Numbered from the stretch's first letter, positions 1 through 11,308 are shown. The stretch is DNA of 64,000 nucleotides from Protea cynaroides (GCA_028583415.1 CM053267.1:29932902-29996901), one strand, 5' to 3'. Made by a program: numbers and translations. The notes: generated by a model not told the origin, from the letters alone.

Positions 1-591
1 TATTGTAAATTTAATTAAGCAAATAATTTTTTATATGAATTTTTTTTTTTGAATTTACTAAACAATGAAAAATCTTACTTGAGACAAAATCATTTTCCCA
101 CTATTATACGTGGAAACAAACACGAAATAGTAACCAAATCCAGTCTAATCCATGATAGATAGGATATTATCCATCCCACGAACAAAATGCGTGGCGTTTG
201 TCCTCTGGGAGTGGAGACCGTGGGAGGAGCAGTTGCGAGCAAACCTAACGGACACTCACACACAGACGTCACAGCTTCTCTCAGCCGTTGTCCCGTTACG
301 TTAGCTCTGGGCACGTGCCACCCCACTTTGTCTTTGGACGCAGTCACGCTTCAAACCCATGTAAACCCACCCATGGCTATCTCACCATAGTACCACTCAA
401 AAAACAGTCACATTCATTCATTCCCTCACTGCAACAAAATAATAATTCCATGGGTAGAGAGAGAGAAAGATGGCCATCTCTCATTTGATAGATCCATGGA
501 ATTATGAATAGGGGAGAGAAAATTATATAATTTATGTCAGAGACAGCAATAGAAAACGAAAAGAATAGAGAATAACTAGGACCAAGAGATT

Positions 592-624
<33 letters not shown>

Positions 625-1432
625 GAGAGAAAGAGAGAGAGTATAGCAGCGATGAAAGGAAAGATTTTTGAGGTTGGGAAACTCCAAAGTGGTGTAGGTG
701 TAGATTAGGTTGATCAGTGAGAGAAGAAAGCCGATGGGGAATTTGGGTTTCCTGATTCTGACATAACCACCCAGTTGACAACCGCCGCCGCCGCTGCTGC
801 TCTCACTTTTTCCGTCGTCTTCTTCTTCCTGAAGAATCTGTTTGTTTTATTGCATGAGTTGGGTTGAGTTGGGTTGTCTGATCTATGGGATGAACTGGGT
901 TTCTGTCTTCCCTTCTTTTTCTCTTTTGTTCTGGGTGACTGCGATTACTCAGACGAGAAGGAACCCAGATTGAAGCAGTTCCTCCTCTGGTACTGTACTT
1001 GTACTGAACTCATTTTCCTGTTTTCCTGTAATCTCTTCTTCGCAGATTGGGACGTTTCCCTTGTCTGCTACACCCAAACCAAACCCATCTTCTTTCTCTC
1101 TCTTCTTTTATCTCGTCCAGCAGGTACCGTACCTACTCTTGCAGCAGGGACCAGCAGGATAATATTCCATTTCATTGTTGTGCTCTCGTTGTTATTATGT
1201 GAAAGAGAAGAGATCATCTTCTATCACAAAGAGAGAAAGATCCTTCAAGATTTTCTTAGATTGAATAGATATTTTTCATCTTTATTACTTGACCCCCTTT
1301 TTTCCCTTGAGAGAAGTGAAGACTAAGAACCATTGTTTTTCTTTTGGGGATATTTACAATCAGGTAACGATCACCCTTGTTTTCTTACTCTAGAACTTCT
1401 CCAAGAAGAGAGAGAAAGAGATAGATAGAGAG
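1..1432 (+). promoter_or_regulatory. Upstream region and 5' leader of the Dof gene
   Basis: No convincing protein gene is seen here. The stretch is AT-rich at the far left, then becomes pyrimidine/purine-tract rich towards the Dof start, as is usual for plant promoters and 5' leaders. A GA/GAAA microsatellite lies at 592-641, and CT-rich runs occur around 900-1,110. Short upstream ATGs are present but encode nothing recognisable. Several Dof genes have an intron in the 5' part of the gene; I could not place one here with confidence. Transcript data would be needed to mark the transcription start. Confidence 0.45.
592..641. repeat. GA/GAAA microsatellite
   Basis: A nearly pure purine tract of GA and GAAA units about 0.8 kb upstream of the Dof start codon. 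GA/CT tracts are common in plant promoters and 5' leaders, so a regulatory role is possible but not shown. Confidence 0.85.
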
Positions 1433-2320
1433 ATGCAGCAGGAGGGTGGAGGAGGAAGAGTGGAACAAATGAGTGGGCTGCAACAGCAAGATCGAAGGAT
1501 GAAGGCAGGTGAAAATCAACAACCACAGCAGCCACAAAAATGCCCTAGATGTGATTCTCTCAATACAAAGTTCTGTTACTACAACAATTACAGTCTCTCT
1601 CAGCCCCGTTATTTTTGCAAGACTTGCAGAAGATACTGGACTCAAGGAGGAACCCTTAGAAATGTTCCTGTGGGTGGTGGATGCCGGAAGGGAAAACGAT
1701 CCAAGAGACCCTCTACTGCTGATAATCAACCACCGACAAGGTCAACAACACAGCAACAATTAATTTCATCCTCAGCTACAGTTACAGCTACAGCTTCCAA
1801 TACTGCTGCTACAGGTTCTTCAAGGAAATCAGAAACTGATATGATCATGGGTGGTTCAAATCCGATTCCTTCTTATTATGCTGGTGGTGGGTTCTTGTCT
1901 TCCTTGGCAACGATTCAATCTTTCAATCCATCCATGAACGTTGGTGGGGATTTTGGTGGTTCCAATTTGGCTCTGTTACAGGGATTTGGTCTTCCTTCTT
2001 TCACCCCACAACAGCAACAACCTCCACAGCAGCAGCAGCAGATGCTTCAGCATCCACAAGTATTTCATATGGGTAATAGAGAGACGAAGCCCTTACAAGG
2101 TTTGACATCAGAAGAGACTAGGCCTTCTACTTCTCATCAAGACTGGCATCAAAGCTTTATTGAAGCTTCTAACCCTATCAAATCTGGAACAACCTATTGG
2201 ACTAGCAACAACAACAACAACAACAACAGTAACAACAGTACTACTGGCTCATCTTTGAACCCAAGTCAGTGGCTGTCTGATCTACCAGGTTATGGTCATT
2301 CTTCACAACCTTTCTTATAG
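1433..2320 (+). CDS. Dof-type zinc finger transcription factor
   Basis: This 295-aa protein has a textbook Dof domain at about residues 35-88. Cysteines at 37, 40, 62 and 65 give the CX2CX21CX2C zinc finger, followed by the RRYWTQGG and RNVPVGGGCRKGKR motifs and a basic KRSKRP stretch that probably serves as nuclear localisation signal. Dof proteins are plant-specific factors that bind AAAG cores. Downstream of the domain the protein is low complexity: Ser/Thr/Ala-rich, then a Gln/Pro tract (about residues 193-205) and an Asn-rich run near residue 260. The C-terminus (QWLSDLPGYG) resembles the short conserved tail of some Dof subgroups. The ATG at 1,433 was chosen because it is the first in-frame ATG before the domain. 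The finger is complete and the reading frame uninterrupted, so the gene is probably functional. I do not assign a member number; an additional short upstream exon cannot be excluded. Confidence 0.93.
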   Translation: MQQEGGGGRVEQMSGLQQQDRRMKAGENQQPQQPQKCPRCDSLNTKFCYYNNYSLSQPRYFCKTCRRYWTQGGTLRNVPVGGGCRKGKRSKRPSTADNQPPTRSTTQQQLISSSATVTATASNTAATGSSRKSETDMIMGGSNPIPSYYAGGGFLSSLATIQSFNPSMNVGGDFGGSNLALLQGFGLPSFTPQQQQPPQQQQQMLQHPQVFHMGNRETKPLQGLTSEETRPSTSHQDWHQSFIEASNPIKSGTTYWTSNNNNNNNSNNSTTGSSLNPSQWLSDLPGYGHSSQPFL

Positions 2321-3451
2321 CGCTCAACTTTATGAATTCGGGGAATTCTTTTTTGTTTCTATAGAAACCATTGAATCATCTTCTCTCTTTTTTTCTTTTC
2401 TTTTTCACTGTTTTTACTTTTCTTTTCTTTTTTGATGGGTATGATCAGTCTCATCATGTTGACAAGGGTTGGCTGGTTATTTTGATGTGGGTATTCATGA
2501 TTCATGGTTCATGTAGATAACAGACTCTTACAGCGTAGGGAAGCATATATTTGCTTCGTTATTGTGTGACTTTTGAGGTTTCCTTTTTTGGTGGGTTCTT
2601 CTGATCAGATTCATAAATTGTGATTTCTCTCTTCAAACTGTTACATCGCCGTGAACTTGATAGTTTTTGCTAATTCTAGCTGAGTAGGTTCTGTAATTCA
2701 ATAACTCAGAGAGAGAAGCAATGGAGGAGTTAGTTACAGAGGTAATTTGATGATGATGATGATGGTATCGTTTTTGATGACTATTAAATGCTTTTTTTGG
2801 GTTTTATTATCTATCAATTTCCAGTGCTTATTGTGTTCAGTGGCAATCCAACTATTCATGAGTACTCATGGTCAAGATGATCCTTCCATCTCTGTCTAGC
2901 TCTACGCCAAAGTCCTAAGTACATCTTTGGGAAGAGCACATAGAGACACAGTTACACGGAAGATCAGATGGTCATAAATGCATGCATGCATGCTGCTTCT
3001 GTTCTTTGGTTACCTTAAAAGTAAAAGCACGTCCCTTTTGCTTGTTTAGAAAGACCGGATGGCTACAGAGGCGTGCATGCTTTCTTCTGCATCTACTGAT
3101 TTGGTTTTCTCTCTCCTGTTATTAAAGTTCTCTGTAGAGACTGTGTAGAGAGAGATGGTGGCCTGTGGTATTCGTAAACAGATGGATCTGGGTCTTATTG
3201 GTCTTATAAGATAAATTAATTTAGGGAATAGTAAAGATTAAAAATAATGGACGATGAAGGAGGGAGAGAATGTTGGAAGACCCAGATAGAAAGAAGGGTT
3301 TGGGTTTGGGTTTTTGGGTTTGGAATTTGGACGGATGAGCAGTGAGCACTGGGTAGCCACTGCGGATTCCCAAGTGCAGCATATCTTTTGTCTGCCAAAG
3401 TAAGATCTATTGCCCAGAGAATAAATGCTTCAGGCTCTCTGCCCACTGCCT

Positions 3452-3461
3452 GAGAGAGAGA

Positions 3462-3492
<31 letters not shown>

Positions 3493-3493
3493 G
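3452..3493. repeat. GA microsatellite
   Basis: A run of GAGA/GAAA units ending in an uninterrupted (GA)n stretch. It lies in intergenic sequence with no recognised gene next to it. Confidence 0.85.
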
Positions 3494-3779
3494 TTTGATC
3501 TGTTTTATGAACCCAACAAATTCCACCATTGCTTTTCTTTAATGTCGTACAGTTCCTTCTCAACAGTAGCAGATCTCATGGTCTCCTCTCTCTCTCCTTC
3601 TCGTCTCAAGTTCTTCTTTCTGGTACTTTGGCTCTTTAAAAAAAATAAGGTTCCAGGGTTTGTGCTGTGATAAAGCAGCATGTTTCGTTGCTCACCTAAC
3701 ATTGTGGGGCCCACCTCTGCATCAATCTCCCCCACTCTCTTCGTCAATATTTTTAGGGCCACTAACTTGGATGGAGGCC

Positions 3780-4200
3780 CATTTTCCAAACCAGTATCGG
3801 TGTCGGTGTCCGTATATGATACCCGTATCGGTCAGGCCATTATATTGATGTGGTATATTTATTTTGGGTATTGATAACGTGTCAGCCTGTATTAGTCAGT
3901 ATCGATCGGGTATTAGTCTCCATTCTGATTAAACCAAACGATATTTTGTCGGTCAGGTATTTGTATTGATCATAGGAGATATCGATTTAGATACCTAAAA
4001 TCATGTGGAGGTCCATACCACACGAGTTACATACCGTGGTTTAAGATCACCTTATCGGAAAGTGTATCAGTTAGTCTGGAATTTGGTCTGATATGCGGAA
4101 TCAGCATTCATTTTTGCCTATGAATCTGGAAACCAAAATCAAATATTGGATCTCATTCGATTATGTACTGATACGATACGGATACCTAAAACCATGATAA
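3780..4200. repeat. Degenerate dispersed repeat rich in 'tatcggt' words
   Basis: The segment repeats short words such as gtatcggt, gtatcgat and gatacggatacc in varying order, unlike the AT-rich flanks. A weaker stretch with the same style occurs at 6,020-6,340. No coding potential, TIR or TSD was found. It is probably an old dispersed repeat, family unknown. Confidence 0.4.
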
Positions 4201-5381
4201 AGACCCTTCACTGGTTCTTTGTTCAGCTTTGTTTCTCTTGAATGGTAGTCGCCCCCTTCAAATGCTTACCCATGTAATTTGACTTCGCTACAGTGATATT
4301 TCAGTTATCATGATTGTGGTTTATTAAGGTCATTTTATTACTTTAAAAAAATGGTATAAAGTCATTTTTGTTTAACAAGAGATGAATAGTAAAAATAATA
4401 GAAATATTATATTTTTCTTGTTTGTTTGTCAACAGAAAAGGAAGAAGAAAATTTTAATTTCCTTATGAATGAAGAAATTGGTCGTGGATGGATCACCTCC
4501 ATGTACATGTACATTTGGGATCCCACCACCGTCAATGAGATGTAGGATCCATTGGATATGGATAGTGATTGAATCCCAAGAACGATACAAGTACATGCAG
4601 GTGAACTATTATTCTTCCTTTCGAAATTTGTTTCTAGAAGGTAAAAGGATCTATGTATGATCGTGGATTCTACATGGGATGGGTAGAGGGTTTGTGTGAT
4701 ACCAAATATGCACCAGGGTTTAAAGTATTACCGTATATTTACTTGGTTTGGGTACGAATCTTAATTTTAAAAAAAAATTATTATTGATTTTTCCACAAGA
4801 AAGGTTCCTAGCTTCCTAATTTAAAGAAAAAATATTATTGATTTTTCCACATAGAAGGTTTATGAGGCACTTCTAACCATTGAATATCTAGAGAACTTTA
4901 GATTGATGATTTCATATTCATATTTGATCAATCATCATGTAGATGTATCCTCTTGATTGATAGTTTATACAACACTTTTGGTATTTTTTTAGTATTTTTA
5001 ATATTTCATTTTTAGCATATGTACAACTCTGTTAGGATTAAAATTTGATATGTGAACAAAAGACATTAAACTTTATCTATCAAAAAAATTAATCTTATTT
5101 AACATACCACAAGACAGAATAATATGGTTTATCTTTAAGTTCTATATGAGTTTGTCAATCCAAAAAACCTATTCCCATAAAACTATAACTTGACCTTGCT
5201 TGTAAGATGTCTTTTAATTGTGAGTTTAATTAATTATTAAGCTAATTGATTGGTGAGAGTTCACATTGCATGCATTACCGGTTATTCTCGTTCACCACAT
5301 GTTAGAGATAAATCAACCCGATTCAATGTATAGATGGACTAGGGTTTAAGAGAGTATTATCTGAATCCTTGTATCCCTAGT

Positions 5382-5740
5382 TGTTAATTGTCAGGGATGA
5401 AAGCGCAAACAAGAAAAAATATGAAGAAGAAACAAAAACACAATACAAGGATTTTACCATGGTTCAGCACCTAATCTGGAATGCCTACTTCCACCAAGAG
5501 AATCAGAAATTTTCTTTATTCACAAGAAAACTCTACACATCTCTCCACATCACAAAGTGTTTTCTTTTGCTTTGATTTTATCTAAGGGTTTCCTCATAGA
5601 GATAATATATAGGCTCCCTAGAAACCCTAACCCTACACAACTACAGATTAACCTTTGTACATGTAATGGACCCAAACTTAAATAAAAATACAACTCCAAT
5701 AACTGTGTGAACCCTACAGAATACAAGACACAAACCAACA
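5382..5740 (-). mobile_element. Diverged copia-type solo LTR, same family as 57,867-60,754
   Basis: This 359-bp segment aligns by eye along its whole length with the two LTRs of the copia element at 57,867-60,754. Shared landmarks include the 'gggatgaaagcgcaaac' start, the 'tggttcagcacc' block, 'gagataatatatagg' and the 'aatacaagacac' end. It starts TGTT and ends AACA like those LTRs. No internal region flanks it, so it looks like a solo LTR or fragment. The flanking 5-mers (ctagt / tcaat) do not match, so either the ends are mis-set by a few bases or the duplication has decayed. It is clearly older than the copies at 57.9-60.8 kb. Orientation is given as for the coding strand of the complete element. 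Confidence 0.75.
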
Positions 5741-7105
5741 TCAATTTCTCTTTTGCTCATATATACGAAGAAAGCAAAGGAGAATCTCTACAGAATGTGG
5801 AAGACTTGTAACAAAGCTTCAACTAACATAAGTGAGAATCAATCTTCAATACACAAGTAAGATTTTATTCAATGTTTCTTTCCTATCTCCATTGTATTCT
5901 AGGAACCCTATATGACTTGTTAGGGTGTTTTCTTGATCCTAAACCCAGTTTAATCTTACATTGCTCTCGTAAGACTATAACAGAAAGGCTATTAAAAGCG
6001 GAGTTCTAGTAGTCAGTTGAAATGACATATTCATTCATATTGATATTGGATGGATTAGAAGATTCATACCAATATCAGCCAAGACCAATACTAATCTGAT
6101 ACTGATTCTGGCATACTTTTTTAGATAGTCCAAGATCTGTTGGATCAGTTGATCTGATATTTTTTTTAAAAGTAAAATTTCGGCCACACCCTTTATAGTA
6201 TGGTTTAATTTCATGCATCCACCATTGTTTGCGATAATATCACTAATACCCATTACTTTTTCCGATAAAATCGATTCGGGTTGATTCTGAATGATCTGAA
6301 TCAAATCACATCAATATCAATCAGACCGATACCATATCAAATACTAAAAATATTAATTAAATGGTTGGGTAAACGGCATGAATCAGTTGGTTTGGTTGCA
6401 TTATGTGTGTGTAACATTTTAAGTAAAGGTGAGTGGGACTTGGAGACATGGGGTTAGGGAAAAAGGCTTCTAACGTAGAAATGTAGAATCTTTATGAGTG
6501 GGGGTGACTTAGATTGACGTGCCCATGACAATCTGTCAGACAACCTCACAGCCTCACAGCCTCACAGCCTCACAGGTAGGGTTGGAACATGTATGAGGAA
6601 AGATCCAGTGTTCTACTTTGATGCCACATCAACACCTTTGATGTTGAGATGTGGGCCCTCTTTCTTTAAAATACCACAACACTACAGCTATAGCTTTTGT
6701 AGGACTAAATTGATGGTCCTCATCCACCGTCAACATCTAATCATGATGAATTTTTGTAGGCCCCACTTTACCATCACTTTTGGTCCACCCCTACTAAAGA
6801 CCCTATTGGACTATTCAGAGAGGGGTACATTCTTTTCTGTTCCTCCATGTTTCTTTTTTCTTTCTTTTTAAGTTTTGTATTTAAAGACCCATGTTTTGAC
6901 AAAAGATGTAAATCAATTCATAATTGTTTTATTAATTTGATTATCTTTGATATCATTTTTTTTTACCTATTTATCCGAAATAACTAATGCATAATAGATT
7001 GTTTTATGAGAAATAAATTTAATATTCTATTAAGAATAAAAATATATTTAATATTCTATTAAGAATAAAAATATATTTTGTTTCTTAACATTATGAAATT
7101 TTCAT
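5741..7105. other. Intergenic spacer, no gene recognised
   Basis: This is AT-rich sequence with a 'tatcggt'-style degenerate repeat (about 6,020-6,340), a four-copy 8-bp repeat (6,544-6,575) and a direct duplication of a roughly 34-bp AT-rich unit at about 7,015-7,080. No ORF here has recognisable domains. Confidence 0.5.
6544..6575. repeat. 8-bp tandem repeat, four copies
   Basis: Four perfect head-to-tail copies of cctcacag. It is too short to classify further. Confidence 0.9.
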
Positions 7106-7109
7106 AAAC

Positions 7110-7584
7110 CATGATATCTTGTGATCTCTTTATTCGCTCAACTTTAAAATTTAACACGTTTTTTTTTTTTTTTTTTTTTTTTTCCATTGAGTTTGACATC
7201 CAACAAATCTAATCAAAGATTTGACAACCAAAAAATACAAGTGGGGTAGTTAAAATCTAGAATAAAAGATAGATTTATTCAAGTTATAGATTTATTCAAG
7301 TTATAGAAGGTCTTGAAGTCAATAATATGTTAAAAGGGCAATCACAGCAAAGGGATATTCATGTATTGTCGGTGGTCAATGACATTTTGAGTCTTATCCC
7401 TATAAATGCTATTGTTATCTTTTCTTTTATTTCAAGGGTTGCTAATGTAATAGTGCATACCTTTGTCAGGAGGGCTCTAACCATCTCAGGGGAGGTTAGA
7501 TGGCCCATATCCGATCCATGGCTTGTGGACTCTTGTTCTGTCATGGTTGTTTCCTCTAATTTGAATGAATAGATTTGTTTTCTA

Positions 7585-7617
<33 letters not shown>

Positions 7618-8075
7618 TAAATAAATAAATAAATATATATATATTTTTTTTTGGATAAATGTTAATGGGATGAGCCAGCTCCCTCAACATCGGAGGCCTT
7701 CGAAAACTTCTCAAGAAGAAACGTTATCACTATCCGACACTCAGAAATTTTCTAACTATTAATATTTTGTGATCTTCATATTTAGTTAACCTAAAATTTG
7801 GACACCTTTACAATTTTTTTTCTTGGTCTTGACATCCACAGGATTTGATAGGAAGTTGAATGGCCAGAAAAGTACAAGTTAGATGGCCGAAATCAAGAAC
7901 CAGAGGAGATGGATTTCTTCAAGTTATAGCATTTTTCAAATTTTAATATTTAGTGATCTTCTTCTTCGATCAACATGAAATTCAAAATTCCATACCTTGT
8001 TTTTCTATACTTGATATCCAATGGAATAGATCAAAAGTTGGACGGTCAAAAAAATGTGTCGTGGTGTCCGAATTG
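7110..8075. repeat. Three diverged copies of a non-coding module, interrupted by a LINE tail
   Basis: Three segments (about 7,110-7,300, 7,760-7,940 and 7,950-8,075) share the same order of words: 'tgatct(c/t)', a ~20-nt gap, 'aaatttg/aaattc', a T-tract, 'gacatcca', 'atttga', 'ttg..cggtcaaaa', 'acaagt' and 'ttcaagttatag'. They look like diverged copies of one repeat unit. A poly-A-tailed LINE remnant (about 7,320-7,615) separates the first from the others. The module has no coding potential, and the family is not known to me. Confidence 0.5.
7320..7615 (+). mobile_element. 5'-truncated LINE remnant (RNase H-like tail plus poly-A)
   Basis: A short open frame (7,327-7,572) resembles the C-terminal RNase H-type domain of plant non-LTR 'reverse transcriptase-like' proteins: a hydrophobic strand, then SRVANVIVHTFVRRAL, the characteristic N/A..H..AR helix, and a SDPWLVDSC tail. 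It ends 14 bases before a pure A tract of about 29 (7,586-7,614), as expected for a LINE 3' end. Everything upstream of RNase H is missing, typical of 5' truncation on target-primed insertion. It lies between diverged copies of the module described for 7,110-8,075. The direct repeat 'agatttattcaagttat' (7,270-7,305) sits just before its left edge and may belong to the insertion site. Confidence 0.65.
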
Positions 8076-8147
8076 ATAAAACAAATAAAGAAAAAAAAAA
8101 GAAAAGAAGAAAATGAATGGATAGAAAACTAATGTTATAAAAAAAAA

Positions 8148-8577
8148 AAATTACACTAAAAGTATCTAATGTTTTGAAAAATTATAACAGAGGTATCTCA
8201 CATTTCAAAATCATACCAGAGGTACGTCACGTTTCATACATATTATATTTGGGATACCTCATGTTTTATAATATTACACTTGGAGTATTTTTTAATTTTG
8301 TACTTTCAAATTTACTCATATTTTAGCATAAATTTTTTTTTGTCTCTTTTCAGGTCAATTTTCGTTTTTTCAACTGATGTACCAATAATCAAGTACCAAA
8401 AAAAGATAATTTAATAAAAAACGATCAATCTCTGAAAGTTTTAAGTAAATCTAATGGTTAACTTGAAAGATACCAACATTAAAGTAAGACTAATGTTGAA
8501 AATATAAAAAGAAATACCTCTGATATGATTTTTGAAACGTAAGGTATTATTAGTATAATACCTCTGATGTAATTTAC
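8148..8577. mobile_element. MITE-like element with imperfect terminal inverted repeats
   Basis: The left end (aaattaca..., with tttcaaaatcataccagaggta about 60 bp in) matches the reverse complement of the right end (...cctctgatgtaattt, with cctctgatatgatttttgaaa). This gives arms of roughly 80 bp around an AT-rich core. There is no coding capacity. Flanks are A-rich, so a target-site duplication cannot be read. A non-autonomous DNA transposon is the simplest reading; the superfamily is undetermined. Confidence 0.5.
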
Positions 8578-9052
8578 TTTAAAAAGAATTTTTGATTTTA
8601 TTGTTTTATTTTCACTTAAAAACACATGTTCATTATAGTTTTATACAACAAATAAAAAAAAAAAAAATAAGGAAAAAGGAAATCATCTGACCTCCAGGGT
8701 TATTTAAATGATACTAAACACCTACAAAAAAAACCTTAATTTGATTTGATTTAAGATTATTATTATTAAAAATTATAATTAAATTGATTAACAATTAATT
8801 CTTATTTTCCAAACCAGAACCAAAGATTTATCGCGATCTTTGAAGTTGGACCATTCCCTCTCCAAATAAAAGATTCTAAAAGAGGAGAAACGTCCAATTA
8901 GGTGAAAACCCGAAGGTGGGGGAAGGCCAGAAAAAAGACCATCGACGAATCGACCAATCATGATTGAAATGGACTAAAGCTGATCCGTGCGACACCCGAT
9001 TGGGCTTGGATCTTCTGCAACTATACAGCCCTACAATCCTACAACCCTATTC

Positions 9053-9130
9053 TGGCTGTTGGGTTGCATTGGTGAACTCATAGATGTGCTTTGGCTGTTG
9101 GATTGCATTGGTGAACTCATAGATGTGTTT
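9053..9130. repeat. 39-bp tandem duplication
   Basis: Two near-identical copies of a 39-bp unit starting tggctgttggrttgcattgg, differing at very few positions. No function is apparent. Confidence 0.85.
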
Positions 9131-9499
9131 TCAACTACTCGGATCAGACTGCAGCGAGTGCATGGTTGCAGGAAACCCAACCCCACCCAGTCCCAACCCA
9201 TGTAGAGCATGGGAAGTCAAATCTTCTTTCTCCAGCCCAGCCTCTACATCTCTTCCCCTCCCTATAGTGTGGGGGATCCAAATCGTCTCCTACAACCTCC
9301 TGCCGCTGATCCAAGGGAGCTGGGTTCAGGCTGACCACCTGCCAATACATTGGGGGGTGGGCCGATTGAAATCCGACCCTTGGCAGGCGACAGGACCGCA
9401 GGAGAGGATTTGATCAAGATCAGCCAAACCAAGCCAAGGTTAAAACCTAGGATGAGCATAGCCAACTGGCTGGTCCAGTCCGATTTCGATCCGAATTGA

Positions 9500-10020
9500 A
9501 ACAATATCGGGTTTTACAAGCTTAACCCAAAATATATCCATTAAAGGTTCAGGTTGGGATGCATTACGCTCAAAACATGTCCATTAAAAGTTCAGGTTGG
9601 GATGCATTGCATTGAACACAATAACTAATGGGAAAATCCAATATCAAGTTGTTATTGGGTCGAGTTTATTAGGCTGATTTCAAACCGGCTCAGTCCGGGT
9701 TGCCTTCACATGTAACTATTTTTAGCTGACAATAAATTTTTTTTCTTGTAAACGGTTGAGTTGTGATTGATCTTAAAAACATCTGAGCATAGATAATGGA
9801 TTACATATTTGCATTCGGACTAGTTCAGACTTCTCAACGGGCCTTACCGGTGTTGTGATTGGGTATTATCAGTTCGGACTAATTCGGGTTTCTTAATGGT
9901 CTAGTTTGGTCCGGTTTCAGTCTGGGCCAAAACTGTGTCGGTTAAGGGTCGATCCCGGCTGGTTTCGGGTTATATCGGGTTGGCTCAGTCCTGTGCTACC
10001 GGGCCGGGCTCAGATTTGAG
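9500..10020. repeat. Dispersed repeat copy 1 ('ggttcaggttgggatgca' family)
   Basis: The segment contains 'caaaatatatccattaaaggttcaggttgggatgca' twice (second copy near 9,575), then a run of cggttt/cggactagttcgggtt words. The same order (a 'tgtccattaaaa' word, then 'gggttggg..tgca', then 'acattaactaa', then cggtttcggt-type words) recurs at about 11,570-12,050 and 22,700-23,120. It is non-coding; the family is unknown to me. Confidence 0.6.
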
Positions 10021-10304
10021 CCCCTTACCTTTCTTCTTCTTTTTCTTACCCAGCCTCTACCCCTCCCCCCTCCCCTCCCCTCCCCTCCCCTCCCCTCCCC
10101 TGGGCGGATCAAGATCAGCCCAGCCTAACCCTCAAAGGGAATTACGTTAGGGTCAGACAAGGCCTGAACCCATGTAAGAGAACTCAGAATTGGATTGAGG
10201 ATTCAAAAAATCTGGCTCAATCCGACTCTGCTGTAACCATAGCATCAACAATGTCTAAAATCGATCCAATCTAGATTGATGTATGCCATTATTTGTTTAA
10301 TTTT

Positions 10305-10305
10305 C

Positions 10306-10354
<49 letters not shown>

Positions 10355-10370
10355 TTTTTTTTTTTTTTAA
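10305..10370. repeat. (ATT)n microsatellite with poly-T
   Basis: Uninterrupted ATT trinucleotide repeats run directly into a poly-T stretch. No gene is affected. Confidence 0.9.
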
Positions 10371-10670
10371 GTTGGGAGAAAATTTCAACTCTGGGCTGAA
10401 GGGGTATTTGTTTGGAACATCTCATCCTAAAAAACTGAAACCAGTTTCCATAATACTAAACCCTTTTATCAAACCACCCCCACAATCCCCCAGAAAACCC
10501 TTCCCCTTCCAAATAGAAATCATTGTTAGATTTAAAAGAACAGAACTACAATAGATGTGTTTACGAGGTACAGTGTTTAATTCACTTCACTACCAGCAAC
10601 AAACCGCCATTAAAATCAAAGCTTCCTTCTTCAAAGTTGAAGAACCAAAGATGAAACTCAAAAAAACCAG

Positions 10671-11308
10671 TTATTTCCAGTCATTCTTCTTACCTTTATC
10701 TGTAACCCGCCTCCTCAGATCTTCAATTTCATCATCACTTTCATCCTTACCCACCACAGTCTCTTTGATCTTCTGTCCAGTCTCCATCGCCGCACCCCAT
10801 GCGTTCTGCACCGTCTGCTTCGTCTTCTCTCCTATGTTCTGTGCCATCTCCGTTGCCTTCTCCCTTCCTTGCTTTGCTTTATCGGCCACCGATCCGGCCA
10901 CCTCTCTCGTCTTCTCCTTCACCTCCCCTGCTTTTTCTTTGTCTCTCTCCATCCCTTCCTTCACTGTATCCTTCACCTTGTCTGACATACTGGATGCTCT
11001 GTTTTTTGTTTCTTTCAACGTATTCTTGGTTTTCTCTGATATGGAATCAGCTGTTTCTTCTATCTTTTCATCTGCATTTCTTCCCTGCAATGATTCATTT
11101 CATATCCATTAAACGGATCACATATATAATTAACAGAGATTCAGAAAAAAGTAGTCTTTACCTCAGAGTATTTGGAAGCAGAGGTGAAAGAAACCCTTGT
11201 GATCTTAGCATTAGCAGTGGAACAGAATCGGAAAGGAAGAGAAGGGTTTAGAGGAAAGGATTTGGAAATGTTGAACAATGAGTTCTTCGCTACATTCATG
11301 GATGCCAT
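10671..11308 (-). CDS. LEA-type (group 3/LEA_4-like) organelle-targeted stress protein
   Basis: Two exons: exon 1 is 11,308-11,162 (49 codons) and exon 2 is 11,084-10,671 (137 codons plus stop), joined across a 77-bp GT/AG intron with phase 0. The predicted protein has 186 aa. The N-terminus is Ser/Asn/Arg-rich and lacks acidic residues until about residue 49, as in mitochondrial or chloroplast transit peptides. The remainder is highly charged, Lys/Glu/Ala-rich and lacks long hydrophobic segments. It has imperfect 11-mer-like amphipathic repeats such as MSDKVKDTVKEG, AGEVKEKTREVAG and MAQNIGEKTKQTV, the hallmark of LEA_4 proteins. Such proteins protect membranes and enzymes during desiccation. 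The ATG at 11,308 was chosen because it precedes the transit-like segment and the frame is open to a clean donor site. A second ATG lies three codons downstream. No close paralogue name is assigned. Confidence 0.85.

Larger units (their letters stand above)
2321..5381. other. Intergenic spacer, no gene recognised
   Basis: The first few hundred bases are T-rich and probably hold the Dof 3' UTR. A (GA)n tract lies at 3,452-3,493. Between about 3,780 and 4,200 there is a stretch rich in 'tatcggt/gtatcgat' words, typical of a degenerate dispersed repeat; similar wording recurs at 6,020-6,340. Around 4,470-4,700 there is a segment whose wording resembles 60,830-60,930. The rest is AT-rich with no coding signal. 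Confidence 0.5.
8578..10670. other. Intergenic spacer with dispersed repeat and low-complexity tracts
   Basis: No gene is recognised. It holds a 39-bp tandem duplication (9,053-9,130), a member of the 'ggttcaggttgggatgca' dispersed family (about 9,500-10,020), a CCCCT tract (about 10,060-10,101) and an (ATT)n/poly-T tract (about 10,305-10,370). The last ~100 bp before 10,671 are probably the 3' UTR of the LEA gene. Confidence 0.5.

Noticed and set aside
1363..1393. Possible intron (gtaacg...tctag) just before the Dof start
   Set aside because: About 31 nt, far below the minimum plant intron size.
5382..5740. Complete copia element at this position
   Set aside because: Only LTR similarity is present; the following sequence does not match the internal region of the related element at 57.9-60.8 kb.
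7150..7182. Poly-T as the tail of a minus-strand retroposon
   Set aside because: The T tract lies inside one of three related modules that also have T-tracts at this point, and no retroposon body is visible next to it.
10555..11251. Plus-strand frames of 150-185 codons opposite the LEA gene
   Set aside because: Shadow frames produced by the skewed codon use of the Lys/Glu-rich LEA coding strand.
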